Source: Lachnospiraceae bacterium UBA4631 (GTDB lineage Bacteria > Bacillota > Clostridia > Lachnospirales > Lachnospiraceae). From it: 64,000 nucleotides of DNA. The stretch's first letter is position 1; each line of letters begins with the position of its first letter. The stretch lies in NCBI GenBank assembly GCA_002406015.1, contig DHMX01000023.1, positions 243,099 to 307,098 of the forward strand. The letters run 5' to 3'. Below, one piece after another: positions 1-8,013 of the stretch. Under the pieces are notes generated by a model. It did not search any database. It was not told the DNA's origin and saw nothing but the letters and a program-made list of their open reading frames with translations. The position numbers were made by a program, and so were the translations under genes.

Positions 1-14
1 TCCTGCCGGCAGGA
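1..14. repeat. Perfect 14-bp palindrome at window edge
   Basis: The first 14 bases form a perfect inverted repeat, TCCTGCCGGCAGGA. No T-tract follows at once, so it is not a complete intrinsic terminator as seen here. It may be the end of a hairpin cut by the window edge. Confidence 0.4.
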
Positions 15-109
15 TACAGTTGTTTACGCTTTTCTTACAGGTTTTTATTATGAATATAGTCACATCGGTAGGTGTACCGTTTATTATGGGCATGTAATAT
101 ACAGGGAGG

Positions 110-490
110 ATAAAAACGGAGCAGATTTGGATTGATATGTATAATGCTGCAAAGGAAGTATTGAGACCCCGTGTTATTTCTGAAATGATGGAGGCTGCTG
201 TTGAATCTGTTTCCGGTAAAATCTATGTGGGGGAGTGTTGATGGTTCATGCACACTTGGAATTGTGCTGAGCGGAACGCAATCTTCAATATGATTACCAA
301 CGGTGAAAATGCAATTAGAAGGGTCGTTGCTGTAAATTGGGATGGAAAGGTTCTTGCACCATGCGGAGCTTGCCGTGAATTAATGCCCCAGCTTATGCCA
401 AAAACTTATAAGAACATTGAAGTTATGATGGATTTTAATAACGAAAAAATCGTGACACTTGATGAATTAACCCTTGCATGGTGGATATAA
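110..490 (+). pseudogene. Cytidine-deaminase-like protein, frame disrupted
   Basis: The C-terminal part carries the zinc-dependent deaminase signature: CAERNAI followed by APCGACRE, i.e. the Cys-Ala-Glu catalytic segment and the PCxxC zinc ligands. This is known from the cytidine / blasticidin-S deaminase families. An N-terminal helix region continues upstream in the same frame from about position 110, but a TGA at 239-241 interrupts it. Between about 236 and 264 another frame encodes VDGSCTLGI, the stretch expected just before CAERNAI. The gene therefore seems to have lost about two bases near 236 and one near 266, which together restore the frame downstream. A GGGAGG ribosome binding site lies near 104-109, but an ATA stands where the ATG would be expected. 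I infer a recently inactivated gene; two sequencing errors are the alternative. Confidence 0.65.
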
Positions 491-525
491 CTGTATGTTG
501 AAATGTAGTCAGGAGGCAAACCACA

Positions 526-966
526 ATGATTAGAGAAGCCAACACCAATGATTTAGACGAAATCTTACAACTGTATTTGTATCTTCATGAGACAACAATT
601 CCGGAAGCTTCCGAGCAGTTAAAAAATACATGGAACAATATCATAAATGATGCCAATCATCATCTTATTGTTTGCGAAATTGACGGTAAGATTGTGGCAT
701 CCTGCGTATGCGTAATTATTCCTAACCTTACAAGAAATGTTCGCCCATATGCATTTGTAGAAAATGTAGTGACACATGGAGCATATCGGGAGAAAGGCTA
801 TGCAACCGCTTGCCTGAACTATGCGAAACAGCTTGCAGAGAAGCAGCATTGCTATAAAATGATGCTGCTTACCGGGTCAAAAGAGGAAAGTACATTAAAT
901 TTCTATCAAAATGCCGGATATAACAGTACAGATAAAACTGCATTTATACAATGGCTTGATATGTAA
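526..966 (+). CDS. GNAT family N-acetyltransferase
   Basis: A 146-residue protein of typical GNAT size. It would transfer the acetyl group of acetyl-CoA to an amino group of an unknown small molecule or protein. It shows the expected order: an N-terminal strand MIREANTNDLDEI, a central strand with VENVVTHGAYREKGYATACL containing the R-x-K-G-Y-A acetyl-CoA pyrophosphate-binding turn (motif A), and a C-terminal MMLLTGS...FYQNAGY segment (motif B). The start is supported by AGGAGG nine bases upstream. It lies 35 bp after the deaminase remnant and may once have been co-transcribed with it. The substrate cannot be told from the sequence. Confidence 0.85.
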   Translation: MIREANTNDLDEILQLYLYLHETTIPEASEQLKNTWNNIINDANHHLIVCEIDGKIVASCVCVIIPNLTRNVRPYAFVENVVTHGAYREKGYATACLNYAKQLAEKQHCYKMMLLTGSKEESTLNFYQNAGYNSTDKTAFIQWLDM

Positions 967-1039
967 GAGACAGAGTACAAATAAATCTACTCCTATAAAT
1001 TATAATAAAAACACAATACAAGACTTCTTATAGGGGTTA

Positions 1040-1068
1040 TTGACTTTGCAGATTTCAAATGCTAAAAT
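1040..1068 (+). promoter_or_regulatory. Vegetative promoter for the first MATE gene
   Basis: TTGACT (1040-1045), a 17-bp spacer and TAAAAT (1063-1068) give a near-consensus sigma-A promoter. Transcription would start near 1075, leaving a leader of about 130 nt that contains two hairpins before the MATE gene. Confidence 0.6.
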
Positions 1069-1112
1069 AAGCTTGCTTGTCAGAGGACTTGCAATCAAAT
1101 AAGATTGTTGAA

Positions 1113-1190
1113 GTGGGATAAGACCATTTAGGGCTTTATCCCACTTTTGTTATAAAGCGGGATAAAGCTGAAAAAGCTTTATCCTGTTTC
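1113..1190 (+). terminator. Two consecutive related hairpins in the MATE leader
   Basis: Hairpin 1 (1113-1144) pairs GTGGGATAA with TTATCCCAC and is followed by TTTTGTT, the form of an intrinsic terminator. Hairpin 2 (about 1155-1189) pairs GGATAAAGCT with AGCTTTATCC around a GAAAA loop and extends with wobble pairs. Both share the GGATAA/TTATCC arms, so the 5' arm of the first could pair with the 3' arm of the second. They lie between the predicted promoter and the MATE start, so they may attenuate it, or they may terminate upstream transcripts. Confidence 0.55.
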
Positions 1191-1207
1191 AGTTATGGAG
1201 GTATTCT

Positions 1208-2530
1208 ATGAACGCAAAAACAAAATCCTTGTTTGGTTACATCTTTCCGGCATTAGGTGGTTTGTTTGTAACCTATCTTTACAACGTTGTTGACGGTATT
1301 TTTGTTGGGCAGGGCATTGGTTCTGCTGCATTAGGAGCTGTCAACATTGCAGTTCCGTTTATCACCTTTGTTGTGGCAATTGCAGCGATGCTGCCTATGG
1401 GCGGAGCAACGGTGGTCGCAATCAGAAAGGGACGAGGAGATAAAGAAGGGGCAAATCATGCATTTATGACCGCCTTTTCTCTGACCGTCCTGTTATCGGT
1501 TCTTTTAATGCTTGGGGGAATGGTATTTTCACAACAGATTGTTAATGTAAGCGGAGCGAAAGACCTGAGTATGGAAATGCAGAAAATGTCCGCAGATTAT
1601 TTGTTCTATTACTCTGCATTTTCGATTCCGATGCTTATGAGTACCTGTCTGTCGGTATTTGTTCGAAATGATGGCTCTCCAGTACTTGCCTTTGTGGGTA
1701 TGTGTGTGGGTGCAGTAACAAATATCTTTTTAGATTGGCTTTTCATCTTTCCGCTTAATATGGGTGTCATTGGTGCTGCGATTGCATCCGGGTTAGGGCA
1801 AGTTCTTTCTGTTCTGGTGCTGTTGTCCCATTTTGTGTTCAAAAAAGGTGAGCTGCGTATAATTCCGTTCAAAATTGACATTTCACTGATAACTAAGATT
1901 TGTAAGCGTGGTGTGCCGGAAGCGGTAACGCAGCTTACAACACCGGTTACCGCACTTTGCTATAATCTCATGCTGGCGAATTTAATCGGAGATATTGGCA
2001 TATCGACATTCAGTGTATTAAACTTCATTTATTCTCTTGCAAACGCTATTTTTTCCGGTGTAGCACAAGGGCTGCAGCCGCTATGGGGGCAGTGCTACGG
2101 AAAGCAGAATACAGATGAAATGAAATGGTATTTCCGTAGCGGTATTATCATCAATAGTATTTTGTCAGTGCTGGTTTATGCCGGTCTGTACTTCTTCGAT
2201 GTGCCGGTTATCCGCATTTTCAACCAAGAAGCAGAACTGGTACAGACAGCAACAGCAGCTTTGCCACTATTCAGCTTATCCTTTATCCCGATGGCTATAA
2301 ATCTTATTTATACAGCATACCTTTTTTCTACAAAGAGAACAGGAGCGGCAGATATAATAGCCATCAGCAGAGGAGTTGTAGTAAAAGCAATTGCTATCTT
2401 TATCATTCCCAGCCTGTTTGGAGTTGATGCCATTTGGATTGCCCCATTTGTTGCGGAAGTTATTACACTTGTACTTGCAATCTTACTAAGTAAAACCAAT
2501 CCGATTATAAATCAATCGTCAAAGCAATAA
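1208..2530 (+). CDS. MATE family efflux transporter (first copy)
   Basis: A 440-residue, very hydrophobic protein with about twelve predicted membrane spans. It belongs to the multidrug and toxic compound extrusion family, which exports cationic compounds in exchange for Na+ or H+. Typical family features are the N-terminal LYNVVDGIFVGQGIGSAALGAVNIAVP segment and its counterpart in the second half (SGVAQGLQPLWGQCYGKQNTDE). The length fits the family. The start has TGGAGG eight bases upstream. The gene has its own promoter and a structured leader with a terminator-like hairpin. It converges on cysK with only 10 bp between the stop codons. The substrate is unknown. Confidence 0.9.
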   Translation: MNAKTKSLFGYIFPALGGLFVTYLYNVVDGIFVGQGIGSAALGAVNIAVPFITFVVAIAAMLPMGGATVVAIRKGRGDKEGANHAFMTAFSLTVLLSVLLMLGGMVFSQQIVNVSGAKDLSMEMQKMSADYLFYYSAFSIPMLMSTCLSVFVRNDGSPVLAFVGMCVGAVTNIFLDWLFIFPLNMGVIGAAIASGLGQVLSVLVLLSHFVFKKGELRIIPFKIDISLITKICKRGVPEAVTQLTTPVTALCYNLMLANLIGDIGISTFSVLNFIYSLANAIFSGVAQGLQPLWGQCYGKQNTDEMKWYFRSGIIINSILSVLVYAGLYFFDVPVIRIFNQEAELVQTATAALPLFSLSFIPMAINLIYTAYLFSTKRTGAADIIAISRGVVVKAIAIFIIPSLFGVDAIWIAPFVAEVITLVLAILLSKTNPIINQSSKQ

Positions 2531-2540
2531 TTTCCTGTGC

Positions 2541-3518
2541 TTATTTATACATGTTAGTGGACAGATATTTCATTCCGTTATCCGCAAGAATTGCAACAAT
2601 GGTTTTTCCTTCATTTTCCGGGCGGAGAGCAAGCTGCTTAGCCGCTGTTAACGCAGCCGCAGCAGAGGCACCCAGTAAAATACCATCGGATTGTGCGACC
2701 TCTCTGGCAGTAGCATAGCTATCCGCACCGGTTACGTCGATGACCTCATCGTATTTAAAATTCCGTCTTACCACAAATGGATGCCGGCATCCCTCCGGTG
2801 TATCAAATCTTACAACACCGTCAATGGTATCCACGTTATCACCGGGGCCGGACAGGGAATCCGGAGTCGGCTGAACTCCAACAATTTTAACCCCTTCAAT
2901 ATGTTCTTGCAGGTAAGTACCGATTCCTGCCAAGGTTCCGGCAGTACCGGCTAACATGACTGCAATATCAATTTTTCCGTCAGTATCGGCAACCAGCTCC
3001 GGTCCGGTGGTTTTGTAATGTGCCTGCGGATTTGCTTCATTTACCAGCTGTCCCATGTAGAAATATCCCTTTTCTTCTGCATACTTTGCAACCGCCGCCA
3101 TAATCTTTACCACATCAAAGCCGTATTGTGCCATAATCTCCTGTATGCCCGGAATTTCATCCAGGCCTCTCAAATCACAGCCATACGCTCTCATAATCTG
3201 TGTACGCTCCGGTGTGCATCCCGGCTCTTGATATATGATGGATTTATAGCCTCTTGCTGCACAAAAAGCAGCCAAAGCAATTCCGGTATTTCCGCTTGTG
3301 GTCTCTACAATGGTATCTCCCGGCTTTAGCAGACCATCCCGTTCTGCCGCTTCAATCATTCCGAGAACCGCTCTGTCCTTTACACTTCCGGTAGGATTAA
3401 AATATTCCAGCTTCCCCAGAATCGTTGCTTTCAAGTCATTCTGTTTCTCAAAATTAACTAATTCCACTAACGGAGTCTTTCCAACAAGCTCCGTAATACT
3501 CTTATAAATATTAGCCAT
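2541..3518 (-). CDS. cysK: Cysteine synthase A (O-acetylserine sulfhydrylase)
   Basis: A 325-residue PLP enzyme that makes cysteine from O-acetylserine and sulfide. The PLP lysine sits in PTGSVKDRA near residue 47. The substrate-binding loop is TSGNTGIALA, and the glycine-rich phosphate-binding loop is AGTAGTLAGIGTYL. GPGDN...VDTIDGV and DGILLGASAAAAL follow in the order usual for CysK. Length matches the family. It is the last gene of a probable minus-strand operon with the SDR (63 bp upstream) and the LanC-like gene. An AGAGAGG ribosome binding site precedes the ATG. Pairing with a LanC-like protein, whose family handles cysteine thiols, is unusual. Confidence 0.92.
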   Translation of the reverse strand: MANIYKSITELVGKTPLVELVNFEKQNDLKATILGKLEYFNPTGSVKDRAVLGMIEAAERDGLLKPGDTIVETTSGNTGIALAAFCAARGYKSIIYQEPGCTPERTQIMRAYGCDLRGLDEIPGIQEIMAQYGFDVVKIMAAVAKYAEEKGYFYMGQLVNEANPQAHYKTTGPELVADTDGKIDIAVMLAGTAGTLAGIGTYLQEHIEGVKIVGVQPTPDSLSGPGDNVDTIDGVVRFDTPEGCRHPFVVRRNFKYDEVIDVTGADSYATAREVAQSDGILLGASAAAALTAAKQLALRPENEGKTIVAILADNGMKYLSTNMYK

Positions 3519-3581
3519 TGTTCATTCATCCTCTCTGTTTATCCATAAATATCTGTATATATCTGTGTGATTTCAGTTACA

Positions 3582-4376
3582 TCATCCGCATGACAAACCA
3601 CCGTCCACAACAATAGAAGCCCCATTAATGAATTTTGCTTCGTCACTTGCCAGAAATAAAACCGCTCTTGAAATATCCGTTACCTCACCGCTTACGATGT
3701 GAGGGTCAAGGGATGCCAGAATGCGTTCTCTGCCAAATTCACTTTCCTCATAAAATGTACTGGACATATGCGTTTTGATTACACCCGGACATACCATATT
3801 GCTTCGGATTCCCTTGTGCATATATGCCCATGCCGTATGCTCACACAACCCGACAAGACCATGCTTTGCAACCGTATAGGCAACACTGGAACGCCCGCTT
3901 TTCAGTCCGGCAACCGATGCAATGGTAACGATATTTCCGCCGCTTTCCTGTTCAAGCATCCGCTTAACCGCTTCCCGTATGGCGTACATCGGTCCGGTAA
4001 GGTCAACTGCAAGGATACGTTCCCAATCCTCATTTTCTGTTTCCGTAATCGGCTCGCTTCGTCCGGCAATTCCGGCATTATTTACCAGAATATCGATTTT
4101 TCCGGTCTTCTGTACGGCAAGCTCTATCATTTTTTCATTGGTTTCCTGCTTAGAAACATCTCCCACAAATGGAAGAAAACGAGAAACCAGTTCTTCATCA
4201 TAATTTTGTTTGAGTTCAGCCTGATATGCCTTCAAAGTTGCCGCATTGATTTCTACGGCAACAACCGTCGCACCTGCCTTCAGAAAATCAAGTGTAATCT
4301 GTTTCCCCATTCCGGCACCGGCACCTGTCACAACAACGCTTTTATGTTCAAATTGTAATATATGCTCTGTACTCAT
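3582..4376 (-). CDS. SDR family NAD(P)-dependent oxidoreductase
   Basis: A 264-residue classical short-chain dehydrogenase/reductase. The Rossmann cofactor motif TGAGAGMG is at residues 17-24, NNAG at 99-102, and the catalytic Ser-Tyr-Lys are near S154, Y167 and K171 (YTVAK). C-terminal FLASDEAKFINGASIVVDGG is typical of 3-oxoacyl-ACP reductase-like and sugar or alcohol dehydrogenase-like members. The substrate cannot be assigned. A GGGAGG lies just upstream of the ATG. The gene begins 18 bp after the LanC-like gene and precedes cysK, so the three are probably one operon. Confidence 0.88.
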   Translation of the reverse strand: MSTEHILQFEHKSVVVTGAGAGMGKQITLDFLKAGATVVAVEINAATLKAYQAELKQNYDEELVSRFLPFVGDVSKQETNEKMIELAVQKTGKIDILVNNAGIAGRSEPITETENEDWERILAVDLTGPMYAIREAVKRMLEQESGGNIVTIASVAGLKSGRSSVAYTVAKHGLVGLCEHTAWAYMHKGIRSNMVCPGVIKTHMSSTFYEESEFGRERILASLDPHIVSGEVTDISRAVLFLASDEAKFINGASIVVDGGLSCG

Positions 4377-4394
4377 ATGACACCTCCCATGTTG

Positions 4395-5756
4395 TTAGTT
4401 GTTCTGCTTTGTATCCAAAAATTCAAAAATCGGTGAGATTTTTGTTCCGGTCAATGCTCCATACAAGGTAAGCAATGCACTGGCGGCACCGGCACTTCCC
4501 ATATACAGTCCGATGTGGGCATCTACATTCCATGGGATAACTCTGGTCCATGCATTGTACCATCTGGTTCCTTCGTTATTCTTATATGCATCGCCAACCA
4601 GCTTGTCGGCAACCCCGACTGCCGTTTTTTTGTAGTCCTCTTTTCCGGTTAATTGAATACCATCCACAAAGTGTAATAAAACACCGGCAGAACCGCAGCA
4701 AATACAATCATTCCAATATCCCGGTGAGCGTTTATAGGTAACGCCTGCGGCTCTAAGGGCATTTGAAAGCCGTTCATAGAATTGTAAGTATTTTTTCTCC
4801 TTTGTTGCCTTGTATAGCTCCTTGGCAACAATTCCGTCTCCGGCAGGTCCGTGGCAGATGCTTAAATAGAAGACATCAAAGGTATCACTGCTGTCCGGCA
4901 AATACAGATACGGTACAATAGATGCATCCTCCGTATTAATTGCGATATTAATAAGAAAATCAAAGCCTCTTTTGGCAATATCCAAATATTTCACATCACC
5001 GGTTGCCTCATAATATTTTGTCAGCAGATACACGATTCCGGCAGTTCCATGGGCAAAATTAGGAAGAATGCCGCCTTCTGGAAGCTCTGGAAAATAATCA
5101 TGAATATCAAAGAACTTCCAATAAGAAGTGCCGTCCGGAAGGTCTGTTTGAAATGTCAGAATATAATCCAGTAGCTGCTTTGCATAGCTTATGTACTTTG
5201 TATCGCCTGTGATGCCGGAAAGGTACAACCAGTATGCTGCCGTACTTCCGTCACCCATGTAGTCGACAAATCCATCCCAATGAAGAAATCCGTTTTCCTT
5301 GACTGCTTTCTCATAGGCTATATCTGCAACCTTAATTGCATAATCCCGATATTTGGCTTCTCCGGTTTTTTCAAATAATGCCTCTGCAAAAAAGCCTTCT
5401 CCGGTAATGCCGCCGTGGATTCCTGGTTTCACTCCAAGGTCATCATGAAATGAGTCCAGCAGATATTCCGCAGCCTGAACCGCTTCCTCAAAATACTTCT
5501 TTTCTCCGGTTGCTTCAAATAACTGTAAATAAAAATATCCGACACCCGCAGCTCCGGAATAGATACTCCGGTCTGTCATTTTCTGAGCCAGCTCATCACC
5601 GTCTCCTTGTCCGGCACCACTGCTTATTTTCCAGCTTTTTCCGACCGACTTTTTTACTTCATATGCCTGTAACCATTTTGCAACATCAATTGCAACCTTC
5701 AAATAATCCTCCGGGGTATTTTGTTTATAAATACTGATTAATTTATGCTCTGCCAT
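4395..5756 (-). CDS. LanC-like (lanthionine synthetase C-like) protein
   Basis: About 453 residues forming an alpha/alpha toroid, shown by seven regularly spaced GxxG-type turns such as SGAAGVGYF, HGGITGEGF, AHGTAGIVY, CHGPAGDG, CCGSAGV and MGSAGAAS. LanC proteins use a Zn2+ held by two Cys and one His to activate cysteine thiols. Here the candidates are the Cys of ICHGPAG, a Cys of ICCGSAG and a His in VDAHIGLYMG or in the CHG motif. No precursor peptide or LanB/LanM dehydratase is nearby, so this is probably not a lanthipeptide cyclase; the family also has stand-alone members of other function. I place the start at 5756 rather than the upstream ATG at 5765, because AAAAGGAG abuts the latter but is correctly spaced from the former. 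First gene of the operon with the SDR and cysK. Confidence 0.8.
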   Translation of the reverse strand: MAEHKLISIYKQNTPEDYLKVAIDVAKWLQAYEVKKSVGKSWKISSGAGQGDGDELAQKMTDRSIYSGAAGVGYFYLQLFEATGEKKYFEEAVQAAEYLLDSFHDDLGVKPGIHGGITGEGFFAEALFEKTGEAKYRDYAIKVADIAYEKAVKENGFLHWDGFVDYMGDGSTAAYWLYLSGITGDTKYISYAKQLLDYILTFQTDLPDGTSYWKFFDIHDYFPELPEGGILPNFAHGTAGIVYLLTKYYEATGDVKYLDIAKRGFDFLINIAINTEDASIVPYLYLPDSSDTFDVFYLSICHGPAGDGIVAKELYKATKEKKYLQFYERLSNALRAAGVTYKRSPGYWNDCICCGSAGVLLHFVDGIQLTGKEDYKKTAVGVADKLVGDAYKNNEGTRWYNAWTRVIPWNVDAHIGLYMGSAGAASALLTLYGALTGTKISPIFEFLDTKQNN

Positions 5757-5770
5757 TTCACACATCTCCT

Positions 5771-5785
5771 TTTGTAAACGCTAAC
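5771..5785 (-). promoter_or_regulatory. Shared GTTAGCGTTT element upstream of the LanC-like operon
   Basis: On the minus strand GTTAGCGTTTACA lies directly between a TATAAA -10-like sequence and the ribosome binding site of the LanC-like gene. The same element, GTTAGCGTTTTACA, occurs at 7989-8002 in the same position before the second MATE gene. I infer an operator overlapping the transcription start. Confidence 0.4.
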
Positions 5786-5836
5786 TTTATAACCTTGTTT
5801 TCATACTGAATTAATAGGGATTTGACTTGAAATCAG

Positions 5837-5865
5837 TATACAACCATGCATTTATTTTGTATAAT
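5837..5865 (+). promoter_or_regulatory. Probable promoter of the ankyrin gene
   Basis: TATACA (5837-5842), a 17-bp spacer and TATAAT (5860-5865) form a plausible sigma-A promoter about 67 bp before the ankyrin gene start. The -35 is weak (four of six consensus bases). Confidence 0.4.
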
Positions 5866-5931
5866 CAATATATCCGATAGCGGATTATAGGAAAAAACTA
5901 TAGCAGCCAGTATCAAAAGGAGGGGCATATT

Positions 5932-6987
5932 ATGGCAAAACGAAAAACGTTACCAAAGGACTTTGAACAATTAGTAAAGACTGGAAATGAACCGGACATT
6001 AAAAAAGTATTTGATAAATGTGACATTAATGCATACGGAGGGTATAACAAGGGAAATGCGTTTGAGTTTCTTATATCCGAAAGTATGATGCGATGGCTTT
6101 TGGAGCAGGGAGCAGACATTAATTATGTGGACACATATGGTTATACACCTTTGTTGTATCATGCAGGACACAAATATGCAGAAGAACAGGCAATTCAGTT
6201 GGTGAAACTCAATGCAGATATTTCAGCAACAGAGGTCTGGAATCATGAAACCGTTTTACATAGAGCTGTGTCTACAGGAAGTCTGAATCTGGTAAAGTGT
6301 CTTTTAGAGGCTGGAGCAGATGTGGGTGTAACGGATGCAAATGGAAATACTCCGCTGGAATGTGCATTTCGAAATGCAATGACATTTGACTTGATTAAGT
6401 TGGAACCGGTTACGGTTTATTTGTTGTCACAGGGAATACCGGTAACAGAAAAATTACAGGGCTATATGCAGAAGGTTGCAGAGGATATTGAGTTTAGAAG
6501 AAAAGACCTGAATCCGGAAAATATAGAGGAACTGGATTGTGTAATGAAGCATTTATATGAGCTTTTGCATGTGAAACCGGTTCCGAGGCGGACATTGTTT
6601 GACGGAACAAGTGAAATTGAGATTCACGCAAAGAGCTGGCAGAAGCAACACAGTGAATTATGGAATTTGCTGGTGCCAGGCTCCGGTCATGCCGGAACCG
6701 TACAGGGAGAAGTTATACGAATTTCCGGAAAACTGGGGTATGAGCTGTTAGATAACGGAGGCATTAACTGGGATGCCGATTATGAAGAGTTAGCAAATGC
6801 GTTGTATAAGTATGTCTGCATGGGAACACCATTATCATCCGATGAAGAGGAAGAGGTCCGCCACATAATTAAAATCATAAAAAATGCAGATGAAGATACC
6901 ATAAATCGATTGACAGAGTTATCCGTAAAATGGGTGACGCTGAACCGAACTCCGATTAAAATCACGAAGGTAAATTACAGCAGATAA
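5932..6987 (+). CDS. Ankyrin repeat protein
   Basis: A 351-residue, probably cytoplasmic protein. Residues of about 30-160 contain two to three ankyrin repeats, recognisable by LLEQGADINYVDTYGYTPL, ETVLHRAVSTGSLNLVKCLLEAGADV and DANGNTPLECAF. Such repeats mediate protein-protein contacts. The C-terminal half (about 170-351) shows no motif I know. There is no signal peptide. AAGGAGGGG precedes the ATG at good distance. The gene is divergent from the LanC-like operon and stands alone. The partner is unknown. Confidence 0.8.
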   Translation: MAKRKTLPKDFEQLVKTGNEPDIKKVFDKCDINAYGGYNKGNAFEFLISESMMRWLLEQGADINYVDTYGYTPLLYHAGHKYAEEQAIQLVKLNADISATEVWNHETVLHRAVSTGSLNLVKCLLEAGADVGVTDANGNTPLECAFRNAMTFDLIKLEPVTVYLLSQGIPVTEKLQGYMQKVAEDIEFRRKDLNPENIEELDCVMKHLYELLHVKPVPRRTLFDGTSEIEIHAKSWQKQHSELWNLLVPGSGHAGTVQGEVIRISGKLGYELLDNGGINWDADYEELANALYKYVCMGTPLSSDEEEEVRHIIKIIKNADEDTINRLTELSVKWVTLNRTPIKITKVNYSR

Positions 6988-7134
6988 GTGTTAGAAGAGG
7001 GTATAATGTAACCAGAATGTAGCTATCAAGAATGTAAGGAAAACGTAAGAAATGTGATGCAGTTTTGATGCCGGTTTGTTACAATTCGGATGAATACTTT
7101 TGATACCTTGAAATCATAAGCAGGGGTGTGAAAA

Positions 7135-7959
7135 ATGGGAAGAAAAAGAACGCATTTTATCAGTCAATTACATAAAGATATAGAAGAAAAATGGATGGCA
7201 GAGCTGATAGCGGGTGTTTTGATTATTCTGTTGGTGGTTGCCTCCTTTTTAAACGGTCATGCGGGCTGGGAGTCTATGTGTCCCATTGTCGTTGTAAACG
7301 GTTGTGAGGTGCAGACACCGGAGGAGCGTCTGTTGACAGAGCTGAATCTGGCGGTAGACAGTTACATAAATGTCGGACAAATGATTAAAACGGCACCGTA
7401 CTATACGAATGAAACCGCCTTGGCTACGGTAATGCAGTATGATGCGGTAATTGAGGCAGCAGCGGAAAAATATGGAGTCGATAAAGCCATGGTACAGTCT
7501 GTGCTGTTTCAGGAGCTTCGGTTCTATGGAATGGAGGACCCGGTAGCAGATTTGTATGTGCGTGCCTCTTATCAGTACGGACATCGGCAGGAGGAGCATG
7601 GAAAACCGCAGAATATGTCACTTTGCCGGCTGGATTCTTCAACCGGTATGGGACAGGTGTTTGCAAAGACCGCAATAAAGGCACATAACTGGAAATACAA
7701 TACAGCTTACAATCCGGATAATTGGGAGGATTTGGAATTGTTCTGGATGTATTTGCAGGAGGAGGAACAAAATATAGATACGGTAGCATTGGTATTGGCA
7801 CATACCATGAGTGAACAGGAGGTCAGCGGGGAGCTGTCATTGGCGGAAACCGAGGCAGTGATGGCAAGATATAACGGTACGGGAGTCTGGGCGGCAAAAT
7901 ACGGTCAGGTTACGATACAGTATTATCAGGCATTTGTGGAATATAATCAAATGGATTGA
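7135..7959 (+). CDS. Membrane-anchored lytic-transglycosylase-like protein
   Basis: A 274-residue protein with a basic N-terminus and one membrane span at about residues 22-40 (ELIAGVLIILLVVASFL), so the rest is extracellular. At about 125-190 it resembles an SLT/lysozyme fold: a candidate catalytic Glu in SVLFQELRFYG, then DSSTGMGQVFAKTAIKAHN, comparable to the SxGxxQ...TA motif of soluble lytic transglycosylases. A possible late tyrosine-rich ARYNGTG segment fits the usual third motif. It would cleave peptidoglycan, but this is inferred from motifs only. The nearest genes are unrelated. Confidence 0.6.
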   Translation: MGRKRTHFISQLHKDIEEKWMAELIAGVLIILLVVASFLNGHAGWESMCPIVVVNGCEVQTPEERLLTELNLAVDSYINVGQMIKTAPYYTNETALATVMQYDAVIEAAAEKYGVDKAMVQSVLFQELRFYGMEDPVADLYVRASYQYGHRQEEHGKPQNMSLCRLDSSTGMGQVFAKTAIKAHNWKYNTAYNPDNWEDLELFWMYLQEEEQNIDTVALVLAHTMSEQEVSGELSLAETEAVMARYNGTGVWAAKYGQVTIQYYQAFVEYNQMD

Positions 7960-8006
7960 CGAAAGCACAAAATTCGATTATGATTAACGTTAGCGTTTTA
8001 CAGGAG
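7956..8006 (+). promoter_or_regulatory. Promoter and putative operator of the second MATE gene
   Basis: TTGACG (7956-7961), a 17-bp spacer and TATGAT (7979-7984) form a good sigma-A promoter. The predicted start near 7990 falls inside GTTAGCGTTTTACA (7989-8002), the element also found before the LanC-like gene, and the ribosome binding site AGGAG follows directly. This is consistent with an operator that blocks initiation. Confidence 0.55.
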
Positions 8007-8013
8007 AAATAAC

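Noticed and set aside
4395..5756. Lanthipeptide biosynthetic cluster
   Set aside because: No precursor peptide, no LanB/LanM-type dehydratase and no dedicated peptidase/ABC exporter nearby; only a LanC-like fold is present.
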